Origin: UBA5239 sp040394635
GTDB taxonomy: Bacteria; Verrucomicrobiota; Lentisphaeria; Victivallales; Victivallaceae
NCBI GenBank assembly: GCA_040394635.1
Contig: JBEBRW010000028.1
Coordinates: 3,858 to 67,857, forward strand
DNA: 64,000 nucleotides
Reading direction: 5' to 3'
Part shown: positions 11,470-18,884 of the stretch, piece by piece
Layout: each line of letters begins with the position of its first letter
Numbering within the stretch: position 1 is the stretch's first letter
Made by a program: the position numbers and the translations under genes
Notes under the pieces: model-generated
The model's database searches: none
What the model saw: only the letters and a program-made list of their open reading frames with translations
What the model was told of the DNA's origin: nothing

Positions 11470-11477
11470 GCTAAATC

Positions 11478-12203
11478 TCACAGGTCTTTGGCTGTTTCAA
11501 CAGGGCGCAATTCATCCGCCGGATTTTGGGGGTCGAGCGGCAACTCGGGATCGACCGGCGTGGCCGTGGTTTCCGGGGGAGCGGTGACGACGACATCCGT
11601 TTCCTTGGCCGGGGTGAAGTCGGCCGGGTCCTCGCCGATCAGCGGCGCGAGCGGGCCGGGCTTCGCCGGTACCAGTGGAGTGGTCTCGATGGTGGGGCGG
11701 CGCTCTTCCTGGAACTGGCGCAGGGCCTCCGCGTAACGTTCCTTGTAGACCAGGAACAACACTTTGGCTTCGAAACGCTGGGTCTCTACCTCGCGCACGC
11801 TGCGTGAAGTGGGTTTGCCGAATGAATCGTACGGCGTCCAGACCCCGTCCCGCATGGATTCGCGCTGGTTGGAGCCGAACTGGGCGAAGCCGGTATCGTT
11901 GACGGTGGTTTTCTTGACTGTTTTGAGGTCAACCTTGACGACCTGGATGGCGTCGGCGCCGCGCTTGGCAGCTTCCTCCATCAGCGCATAACGCACATCG
12001 TCGTTGGTGCGGTCCGAACCGCAGGCGGCCGTGGCCCGTCCCGCGACGCGGTAAGTATCGGCCGGTACCTCGTCCCCGGTGTTGTACCAGCGGATCTGGC
12101 GGTAGGGGTCCTGGTCATAAGTCTGACCGACGTAATCAATATCGATGCAGCCGGTCAACCCCGCAAAGGCGATCAACGGCAGGAGCAATTTTCCAAAACG
12201 CAT
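11478..12203 (-). CDS. Lipoprotein of unknown function
   Basis: 241 residues from the ATG at 12203, preceded by CAGGAA about eight bases away; a longer start at 12254 would spoil the signal peptide. MRFGKLLLPLIAFAGLTGC is a lipoprotein signal with the lipobox LTGC. The mature part has a compact region (about 20-130) with DDVRYALMEEAAKRGADAIQVVKVD, a pattern seen in small periplasmic alpha/beta domains. After it comes a Pro/Thr/Glu-rich tail (about 165-241) with low complexity that may span the periplasm or envelope. I do not recognise the family. It is the first gene of a two-gene unit with the D-aminopeptidase. Confidence 0.8.
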   Translation of the reverse strand: MRFGKLLLPLIAFAGLTGCIDIDYVGQTYDQDPYRQIRWYNTGDEVPADTYRVAGRATAACGSDRTNDDVRYALMEEAAKRGADAIQVVKVDLKTVKKTTVNDTGFAQFGSNQRESMRDGVWTPYDSFGKPTSRSVREVETQRFEAKVLFLVYKERYAEALRQFQEERRPTIETTPLVPAKPGPLAPLIGEDPADFTPAKETDVVVTAPPETTATPVDPELPLDPQNPADELRPVETAKDL

Positions 12204-12272
12204 ATTCAATTCCTGTTTTATATAAAAAATACCATGAAACCGGGTGATTTTCAAGGGGGAATTCAGTATATG

Positions 12273-12301
12273 TTGACTTTTTCGATGATTAAGGTTATAT
12301 T
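12273..12301 (+). promoter_or_regulatory. Predicted promoter of the 81-residue protein gene
   Basis: TTGACT at 12273-12278 and TATATT at 12296-12301 with a 17-base spacer, 33 bases before the ATG at 12335. It lies in the divergent spacer opposite the lipoprotein gene. Confidence 0.6.
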
Positions 12302-12334
12302 ATATCCGAATCAACGAAAAAGGGTTTGCAGCTG

Positions 12335-12580
12335 ATGACAAGTAATTCAAATAAAGACTCCGGAGTGCTTCTGGGCGTGGGCCTGGACAATCAGGATGAG
12401 CACAAACGCATTACCAAGGGCGAGAATTTCTATCTGGTCGGCGGCAGCGAGGAAACCCATGACCGGATGACCGAGACCGTCGTCAAATTCAACGAAAAAC
12501 TCTCCGCCAAAGGCAAGCACCTGAGCGAAATTTCCAGCAAGGAATTCGTCGACCTGATGCACGAGGCCAGTGATCGTTAA
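12335..12580 (+). CDS. Small hydrophilic protein, unknown function
   Basis: 81 residues from the ATG at 12335; a TTG three codons earlier is less likely. AAAAGGG lies about ten bases upstream. The protein is charged and without membrane segments. Residues about 10-35 (VLLGVGLDNQDEHKRITKGENFYLVGG) look like a small beta structure, followed by two helices (HDRMTETVVKFNEKLSAKG, SKEFVDLMHEA). The gene has a clear promoter and ribosome binding site, which argues that it is real. Its stop codon interlocks with that of the convergent radical SAM gene (12577-12580). No family recognised. Confidence 0.75.
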   Translation: MTSNSNKDSGVLLGVGLDNQDEHKRITKGENFYLVGGSEETHDRMTETVVKFNEKLSAKGKHLSEISSKEFVDLMHEASDR

Positions 12581-14169
12581 GCGCTGCGCAGGTCGGTGCC
12601 CGGACGGCTGTTCGCCTGAATGGCATCCGCATAGATCAGATAATGTTCACAGCAGAGCCGACCGTGGAACGGCAATTCCGGCAGCCATACTTTGCGGCGC
12701 TCCCACGTATTGATTTCGTCGGCCGCCAGCGGGGACTCGTAATCACCGGTTTCGAAGTCGCGGCGGAAACGCAGTTTCATATCGTGAATCGGGCGTCCCT
12801 CGAGGTCGAGAATCCGGTTGTGCCCCAGAATTTCCAGTCCGTAACGGGCCGCGCGGCGGCTGAAATCGGTGTGGTCGAAAAGCACAAACGCGCTCGCCGT
12901 CATGCCGTCGATATAGTTCCAGGCCTGATCCAGAAAATCGAAGGTCTCGTTCAGGCAGGTTTTGTTCGAGCCGGGCGTGCCGAAAATCATCATCAGCAAG
13001 TTGGAAATCCCTTCGGCCGAGGCGTTTTTGATCACTTCCAGCGAGGTGTCGGCCTTGGTTCCCTTGTTCATGATATCGAGAAGCTGCTGCGAGCCGCTTT
13101 CCATGCCCCAGCTGATCCAGCAGCAGCCGGCGCGGGCGGCTTTGCTCAACAGCGCCGGAGTGTATTCGCCGATGGTCCGGGCCATGACCTGAAAACGGCA
13201 GTCGAGCCCCAGCGCCAGAATCGCGTCGCTGAGCTCATTCAGGTAAACCGGGTCCACATACTGGTCGACGATATAGAAATGGCGGCAGCCCAGCTGCGTT
13301 CTCCGTTCGAGCATCTCCTGCGCCATGACCATGGCGGGACGCTGGCGGTGCCGCCCGAATGAGTTGTTGTGCGCGCAGAAGCGGCATCTGCGCCATTTGC
13401 AGCCACGGCAGCCGTAGATGGGCAGCACCGGGACCGGGTTAAAATAGCCGCCGTCAGCCAGCAAACTGAAATCGGGGTTCGGCAGCCAGGAAAGATCATC
13501 GACCACCGCCGCTTTGCCGGCAAACACGATACTGCCGTTGTCGCGGTAATAACATCCGGGGATTTGCGCCGGAGACCAGCCCTTGAGCAGCGCTTCGAAC
13601 GGAATTTCGCCTTCGCCGGTCAGGACCATGTCGACGAAAGGTGCCGCCTCGAGCAGTTCCACCGGTGAGAGCGCGCTCATGGCGGCGCCGCCGATGACGA
13701 TGCGGCTGCCGCAATGAAGCTCGCGCACCAGATATTTCGCCTGTGCTAGAATGAAGGGCAGCTGATCCAGGTACATGGCGGAGAACGCGATGATTTCCGG
13801 GGTGTTGCGGGCGATCCGGTTCGATTGACGCGTGAGCATGGCGGCGAGTTCGCCGGCGAGGCCGTTTCCGGCTAGATAGGACCTGGCCTGCTGGAGCAGC
13901 TTGCCGATCTGTTGTTTGGCCAGTGGCATATGGTCCCAGTTGGCGGCGTAAACCTGCGGATTCAGGAAAGTCTCAAGCGGGCCGCGGGCAAAATTGCGCA
14001 TGGAACTCAGGCGGAAATCCGAATCGCACAGATGGTGCCACAGTTCAAGGTTGGCGTCGAAGAGGTCGACGGGGGTATTCTGACGGTTTGCCGCGGCGGC
14101 GAGACAGGCGATGCCCAACGGCATGTAAGTGGGCCCGGTATGAGGCGAAAAAACTAATATGGTACGCAT
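12577..14169 (-). CDS. B12-binding radical SAM protein with CX7CX2C-type cluster motif
   Basis: A 530-residue protein. The N-terminal part (about 1-200) has the layout of a cobalamin-binding domain (PTYMPLGIACLAAAANRQ, then VVIGG-like RIVIGGAAMSAL and DMVLTGEGEIPFEALLKG). The radical SAM core starts near 248 with YGCRGCKWRRCRFCAHN. Counting from the first Cys this gives C-x7-C-x2-C, not the usual C-x3-C-x2-C; from the second Cys it gives C-x4-C-x2-C. The C-x7-C-x2-C spacing resembles B12 radical SAM methyltransferases of the RiPP-maturation type. Later motifs (GMESGSQQLLDIMNKGT, MMIFGTPG) are typical of B12 radical SAM proteins. Substrate unknown. It is monocistronic, with AGGA 13 bases before the ATG. 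Confidence 0.88.
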   Translation of the reverse strand: MRTILVFSPHTGPTYMPLGIACLAAAANRQNTPVDLFDANLELWHHLCDSDFRLSSMRNFARGPLETFLNPQVYAANWDHMPLAKQQIGKLLQQARSYLAGNGLAGELAAMLTRQSNRIARNTPEIIAFSAMYLDQLPFILAQAKYLVRELHCGSRIVIGGAAMSALSPVELLEAAPFVDMVLTGEGEIPFEALLKGWSPAQIPGCYYRDNGSIVFAGKAAVVDDLSWLPNPDFSLLADGGYFNPVPVLPIYGCRGCKWRRCRFCAHNNSFGRHRQRPAMVMAQEMLERRTQLGCRHFYIVDQYVDPVYLNELSDAILALGLDCRFQVMARTIGEYTPALLSKAARAGCCWISWGMESGSQQLLDIMNKGTKADTSLEVIKNASAEGISNLLMMIFGTPGSNKTCLNETFDFLDQAWNYIDGMTASAFVLFDHTDFSRRAARYGLEILGHNRILDLEGRPIHDMKLRFRRDFETGDYESPLAADEINTWERRKVWLPELPFHGRLCCEHYLIYADAIQANSRPGTDLRSA

Positions 14170-14210
14170 TGCGTTAAATTATCCTGAAAATATAGCCCAT
14201 TAATATACTG

Positions 14211-14245
14211 TGAAAATGGAAAATTGAAAATGGAGAATTGAAAAT
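14211..14245 (+). repeat. Left array of five 7-bp units (TGAAAAT/GGAAAAT)
   Basis: Five contiguous heptamers: TGAAAAT, GGAAAAT, TGAAAAT, GGAGAAT, TGAAAAT. Reverse-complement units lie at 16860-16887, so the methyltransferase gene sits between inverted arrays, as does the gene at 240-599. The array ends 13 bases past the methyltransferase stop codon. Confidence 0.88.
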
Positions 14246-14258
14246 TAATGAGAAGAAA

Positions 14259-16754
14259 TTAGATTTTTTTGAGGAGCTTGCCGAATTTGCGATAATTGGC
14301 CTCTATGCCGTCATCAAGATCGATGGTGAGTCCGGTTTTCTGGCGGAGAAGCTCCGCGTAATCACCGCCCGCCGTGTACTTTGCCTGCAACCGCGTGATC
14401 ATTTCCGGGCGATAGTCAAACATGTAAATCAAGGCGTTGAACCCGTCGTCCGGTGAGCTGAACAACCAGTAAATCGGACGTTGATAATACATCTTCACGT
14501 GGTCCTTGTAAAAATGCCGCAGGAAATACCGCCGCAGGTTCCGCTCCAGCGTGTTTTCGATGAATTCAAGGTTGGCTTTAAAATGATCTTCCCCGAATTC
14601 CGTACGGAGAAAATCATTGAACAGTAGTTCGGCATCGCCAAGCAACAAAATATCGCTACGCGGCTCCGCGTAGCGTCCCAGAATACAGCCGATGCCGTAG
14701 GAAATCAGCTCTTTGACGGTGTCGAGCTGCAGGCGCTGTTCCAACACATCATCCGGGGCGGCCTTGTAGCGGTACCGGGGATTGCAGGTGAGGGTGATTT
14801 CGCTCCACGGCACGTCCGGCTGCAATGTATCGCCGAGCTGGTAGGCGTCGATGAAAATCCGGTTGAGTTGTTCTTCCAGTTTCTTGGTTTCGAGGGTACG
14901 CTCGAGCCATGAAGTTCTCAATTGCCGGTAGCCCTCGACTAGCGGCAGGTGTTTCCACTGCATCAGCGGATGCTGCTTGAAATCCCACGAGGTTTCGTAC
15001 GAATCCCAATCGGCCCTGGCGAGTTCCACCAGCCGTTCGGCCAGCTCGATGACTTCGGTTTCGCGGCAGCGGACCACCGGCAGTGCCGCGAGATGCCCGG
15101 CCTCGCGATTCAGCGTGGGCGACATGGCTTCCAGCAGGCATTGCGCCGAGGTGGAATTGGTTAGGCCCAGCAGGTATTTGAGTTCGCATTCGTCCGGGGC
15201 GAAAATGCAGCAGCCGGCCACGTCGAAAATGAAGCCCGGGGGATAGTACCGCATACCGAGCTTGGAGGTGGTGACTTTGGTCCAGCTGATGGCGGGCTTG
15301 AAGTACTCGGACATGCTTTTCAGCGTGCGTGACGGCGTTTTGTAGAGGGCTGCGGCGTATTCTTTCAGTTCCCGGCCGTCGTTTTCCCAGTTGACCACGT
15401 ACTCGGCGTTGCCGTACCATTTGCGGTAGTCGCCGCCTTTGTTGTAGGGAAACCACTTCGCGCCGCGCCGGACCTCGAACCAGCGCCGGATGAAACGGTC
15501 GTTGTCGCTGGTGGCCATGCCCTGACGGGTGTCGCCGGTGGTTTTCAGGGGTTGCCCCAGCCGGTAGCTCGCCAGCACCGCCGGGGCGACCCAGTAAGCC
15601 ACCGTGCTGCCGGGAATATTGCGGAACCCGGAGCCCGGCATGCGGTAAACACGATTGTCACGGAGTTGCTCCAGAAAGGCTGTTTCCTTGGCGGCCTCGC
15701 CGATGGCGTCGACGAGCCGGAAATAGCTGCCCTCATGCTCCGTAGACGGTACATTGCTGACGGTGAATGCGGTGGTCTGGACCACATCGCCGATGATTGA
15801 GTCGAATCCCTTCGGGCCGAGGTGGAGCATGGTGCAAATGGTGTTCTGCTCAAGGAGCTTCGCCCGCAAGTCGGCGAAGGAGCCGAGGAACATCCAGCTC
15901 TGCGCGGTGATCATACCGGCAATGCCACCCGGCAGCAGCAAATCCAGGCAGCGCTCGATAAACGCCCCGGAGAGGTCGGCCTTGCCGGCCGGATAATGCG
16001 CGTGGACATACTGCTTCAGCTCTGCGTTCATCTTGCGGCTGCCCATGTACGGGGGATTGGTTACCACCGCATGATATTTGAGCTCATTTTCGGTTTTCAG
16101 CAGCGAACCGATACCGGCGGGGTCGTTCAATACGCTGATATTTGGCGGAATGCCTGCCGCCTTGGTGTTCAGCGCGAAAATCGCGAGCTCGGCGGCACGC
16201 GGGTCGATGTCCATGCCGTAGAGGTTTTTGTTCACGATCAATTGCGGAATTTCGGACTCGGCATAGCCGCGTTCCCGGTAAATTTCGAACAGCAGATCAT
16301 AAGCGCAGAGCAGCATATTGCCGGAGCCGCAACAGGGGTCACAGAAACGCAGTTTCTCAGGAGAATCGATCACTTGAAACTCCGGTGGCAAGGCGGCATC
16401 AATGTAGTATTTCATGCGGTTTTTCAGCGCAGAGCCGGGATGGTTGAGCATCCATAGGCGGCCGAGCGAATTTTCCACCAGATAGCGGACGATCCAACCG
16501 GGGGTGAAAAGCTGGGTCACGGCGGGGATGTCTTTGGCCCCGATGGTTTTGCCCATGGCCCGGTTTTTCTCGTCGGCAATGAAGAACTGATACAGCCAGC
16601 TGAGCGATTCAAGTTCTGCGAAATCGGGATCGCCCGTCAGGTGACGCCTGCGGCAGTCGCGGATGAACTGCTTGCAGGCGGCTTCCTGCGGCATGGCCGC
16701 CAGCAGTTTACGGCGGGCAGCCTGCGCAATCGTTCTTAATCGGGCAATATCCAT
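14259..16754 (-). CDS. PglX-like adenine-specific DNA methyltransferase, orphan
   Basis: An 831-residue class I SAM-dependent N6-adenine methyltransferase. FCDPCCGSGNMLL near 144 is SAM motif I and TNPPYMGSRKMN near 234 is the catalytic NPPY. Surrounding segments (DIPAVTQLFTPGWIVRYLVENSLGRLWM, ITAQSWMFLGSFADLR, GDVVQTTAF) match the PglX protein of BREX systems and related type IIG enzymes. BREX PglX is usually about 1,200 residues. This protein is shorter, mainly at the N terminus, and no brxA, brxB, brxC, pglZ or brxL gene is in the window. No nuclease motif was recognised. It may be an orphan methyltransferase or a solitary type IIG-like enzyme. Repeat arrays flank it. No clear ribosome binding site precedes the ATG. 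Confidence 0.9.
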   Translation of the reverse strand: MDIARLRTIAQAARRKLLAAMPQEAACKQFIRDCRRRHLTGDPDFAELESLSWLYQFFIADEKNRAMGKTIGAKDIPAVTQLFTPGWIVRYLVENSLGRLWMLNHPGSALKNRMKYYIDAALPPEFQVIDSPEKLRFCDPCCGSGNMLLCAYDLLFEIYRERGYAESEIPQLIVNKNLYGMDIDPRAAELAIFALNTKAAGIPPNISVLNDPAGIGSLLKTENELKYHAVVTNPPYMGSRKMNAELKQYVHAHYPAGKADLSGAFIERCLDLLLPGGIAGMITAQSWMFLGSFADLRAKLLEQNTICTMLHLGPKGFDSIIGDVVQTTAFTVSNVPSTEHEGSYFRLVDAIGEAAKETAFLEQLRDNRVYRMPGSGFRNIPGSTVAYWVAPAVLASYRLGQPLKTTGDTRQGMATSDNDRFIRRWFEVRRGAKWFPYNKGGDYRKWYGNAEYVVNWENDGRELKEYAAALYKTPSRTLKSMSEYFKPAISWTKVTTSKLGMRYYPPGFIFDVAGCCIFAPDECELKYLLGLTNSTSAQCLLEAMSPTLNREAGHLAALPVVRCRETEVIELAERLVELARADWDSYETSWDFKQHPLMQWKHLPLVEGYRQLRTSWLERTLETKKLEEQLNRIFIDAYQLGDTLQPDVPWSEITLTCNPRYRYKAAPDDVLEQRLQLDTVKELISYGIGCILGRYAEPRSDILLLGDAELLFNDFLRTEFGEDHFKANLEFIENTLERNLRRYFLRHFYKDHVKMYYQRPIYWLFSSPDDGFNALIYMFDYRPEMITRLQAKYTAGGDYAELLRQKTGLTIDLDDGIEANYRKFGKLLKKI

Positions 16755-16770
16755 TTTTACTTTTTGAATT

Positions 16771-16798
16771 GAAAATTGAAAGTTAAAAATTGAAAATT
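16771..16798 (+). repeat. Internal array of four 7-bp units (GAAAATT)
   Basis: GAAAATT, GAAAGTT, AAAAATT, GAAAATT run contiguously, starting 16 bases upstream of the methyltransferase start. With the inverted array at 16860-16887 they frame a 60-base AT-rich interval with no gene, so it could be an empty or collapsed second copy of the same kind of element. Confidence 0.8.
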
Positions 16799-16859
16799 AT
16801 AAGAAACCATTTCCAATATTAACTGGTAATGCTTTTGTAAAAAGACTTCCAATTCCTTA

Positions 16860-16887
16860 ATTTTCCACTTTCCATTTTCCATTTTCA
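16860..16887 (-). repeat. Right array of 7-bp units, inverted relative to 14211-14245
   Basis: ATTTTCC, ACTTTCC, ATTTTCC, ATTTTCA are reverse complements of GGAAAAT and TGAAAAT. The array lies directly beyond the terminator hairpin of the ABC-F gene. Confidence 0.88.
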
Positions 16888-16890
16888 ATT

Positions 16891-16915
16891 AAAACTTGCG
16901 TACAACGCAAGTTTT
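16891..16915 (-). terminator. Terminator-like hairpin after the ABC-F gene
   Basis: A perfect 10-bp stem (AAAACTTGCG / CGCAAGTTTT) with a 5-base loop begins at the ABC-F stop codon. The T residues are part of the stem, so it is symmetrical and could work on both strands. It would end the long yajC-secDF transcript. Confidence 0.7.
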
Positions 16916-18870
16916 CAATCCGCGTGAATTTCGGCGTTTCGCTTCAGGATGTCTTCGAGTTTCATGGCGGCTTCCTCCCATTCTCCGGTATAGCGCTCCT
17001 GGTCGATCTGGAGCTCGTGCAGACGGCGGTTGAGCTTGGGGAAGTCGAGCGCTTCGCCGCTGGAGAGCTGCTCCAGAATCTGGCGGCTCTCGGTGTCGGT
17101 CTGTTCGATGGCGGCCTCGAGGCGGGCGACTTCCTTTTCGAAATGCTTTTTCTCGCCCTGCAATTCCTGGCGCAGGCGGGCGCGCTCGCGGCGGCGTTCC
17201 TTGCGCTGGTCGGCGGATTCCTCTTCTTTGGCGGCGTCCGTGACGGCGGTATTCAGCTGGCTGGATTTTTCCAGGTAATACTGATAGGTGCCGGGGTATT
17301 TGCGGACGCCGGGGGGCTCCATGGCGATGATGATTTCGGCGGTATTTTCAACGAACTCGATGTCGTGGCTGACCATGCAGATCGTGCCCTGATATTGTTT
17401 GAGCGCGGCCTGCAGGGCCTCGCGGGCGGCGATATCGAGGTGGGTGGTCGGTTCGTCCAGCACCAGCAGATTGGGGGGATTGACGAAGATCCGGGCGAAG
17501 CAGAGGCGGATTTTTTCGCCGCCGCTCAGTACCTTGACCGGTTTGTCGGCCTCGCTGCCGGAGAAGCCGAATGCACCGAGAATCGAGCGCAGCGAATTCG
17601 GCGGCGTTTTCTCGCCGGCGGCGGCGCGGACCACGTCGTAGGCTGTGGATTCGGCGGGCAGGATGTCGGAAAATTCCTGCGCCTGATAACCCAGCACCAC
17701 GTTGTGACCCAGCACCACTTTGCCGGACTGCGGCTTGAGGTAGCTGGTCAGGAGTTTGAGCAGCGTGGTTTTGCCGGTGCCGTTGTAGCCGACAATGGCG
17801 ATTTTGTCGTTGCGCTTGATCTCGAGGTTGATATGGCTGAGGAGCTCCTCGTTTTCCTTGTAGGAGAACGTGAGGTCCTCGAAGCGTGCGGACTCTATGC
17901 CCGAGGGCGGCGGCGCGGGCAACAGGATCGACCCGGAGAAGCCGAGTTCGTCCATCTCCTCGACCCGCTCGATTTTGTCGAGTTTCTTGATCAGGCTCTG
18001 GGCCATGGCGGCCTTGGTGGCTTTGTAGCGGAAACGGTCGATATTCTGCTGCATCTGGTCGATTTTGCGGTCCTGGTTGCGCTTGGCGGAAATGGAGGCC
18101 AGACGGCGGTTTTCGCGTTCGCGCCGGTAGTAATCGTAGTCGCCGGCGTAACGGGTCAGGGCGGCCTGGTTGATTTCGACGATGATCGACACCAGGCGCT
18201 TCAGCAGGAAACGGTCGTGCGAGATCAGCATCAGCGTTCCCTGAAACGATTTCAGGAAGCGGCAGAGCCACTCGACGGCGGGGATATCGAGGTAGTTGGA
18301 GGGTTCGTCCAACAGTAGAATATCGGGGTTTGCCACCAGCACGCGGGCGAGCTGGGCGCGCATCTGCCAGCCGCCGCTGAACGAAGTCAGGGGGGCGTCG
18401 AGCGCGGCGATTTTGAAGCCGAGGCCGGTGAGAGCGGTTTTCGCGTCGTTGCGCAGGTGATAACCGCCGAGGGCGGCGTAGCGGCTCTCGAGTTCGCCGT
18501 GCTCGCGGAGTAGGGCAGGGCGGTTTGGTGCATCGGCGGGGAGCTCGGCCAGCAGGTGGTCGATTTCGGCGATGCGGGCGGCGAACTGGAGCAGCTCGGG
18601 GATGGCGTCGGCCACGTAGTCGAGCAGCGAGCGCGTTTCGGTATCGGGCGGCAGTTGCTGGCGCAAATGGCTGATCCGCATGCCGTTCGGCAGCAGGATG
18701 GAGCCTGCGTCCGGCGTCATTTCGCCGCAGATCATGGCAAAGAGGGTACTCTTGCCGGAGCCGTTCGGCCCGACAATGCCGACGCGCTCGCCGGGGTTGA
18801 TGCGTAAATTCACATGCTCCAGGATTTCCTGGGCTCCAAACGATTTCGAGACATCAATAAAATCAATCAT
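16915..18870 (-). CDS. ABC-F family ATPase (Uup/YheS-like)
   Basis: A 651-residue soluble protein with two ABC domains and no membrane segments. Domain 1: Walker A GPNGSGKST, signature FSGGWQMR, Walker B LLLDEPSNYLD. Domain 2: GYNGTGKTT, LSGGEKIRL, LVLDEPTTHLD. A charged coiled coil (about 545-651) forms the C terminus, as in Uup-type proteins. ABC-F proteins act on ribosomes in translation, in antibiotic resistance, or in DNA-related processes; which applies cannot be told here. The start is 14 bases after the stop codon of the kinase-FGE gene, so it is likely the last gene of that operon. Confidence 0.93.
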   Translation of the reverse strand: MIDFIDVSKSFGAQEILEHVNLRINPGERVGIVGPNGSGKSTLFAMICGEMTPDAGSILLPNGMRISHLRQQLPPDTETRSLLDYVADAIPELLQFAARIAEIDHLLAELPADAPNRPALLREHGELESRYAALGGYHLRNDAKTALTGLGFKIAALDAPLTSFSGGWQMRAQLARVLVANPDILLLDEPSNYLDIPAVEWLCRFLKSFQGTLMLISHDRFLLKRLVSIIVEINQAALTRYAGDYDYYRRERENRRLASISAKRNQDRKIDQMQQNIDRFRYKATKAAMAQSLIKKLDKIERVEEMDELGFSGSILLPAPPPSGIESARFEDLTFSYKENEELLSHINLEIKRNDKIAIVGYNGTGKTTLLKLLTSYLKPQSGKVVLGHNVVLGYQAQEFSDILPAESTAYDVVRAAAGEKTPPNSLRSILGAFGFSGSEADKPVKVLSGGEKIRLCFARIFVNPPNLLVLDEPTTHLDIAAREALQAALKQYQGTICMVSHDIEFVENTAEIIIAMEPPGVRKYPGTYQYYLEKSSQLNTAVTDAAKEEESADQRKERRRERARLRQELQGEKKHFEKEVARLEAAIEQTDTESRQILEQLSSGEALDFPKLNRRLHELQIDQERYTGEWEEAAMKLEDILKRNAEIHAD

Positions 18871-18884
18871 AATTCAATTCTTTC

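Noticed and set aside
12335..12580. RiPP precursor for the radical SAM protein
   Set aside because: The gene is convergent rather than co-transcribed. It has no obvious leader/core division or repeated core residues; kept only as a speculative partner.
14259..16754. A complete BREX or restriction system
   Set aside because: Only the PglX-like methyltransferase is present. Neighbouring genes (radical SAM, ABC-F) are not BREX components.
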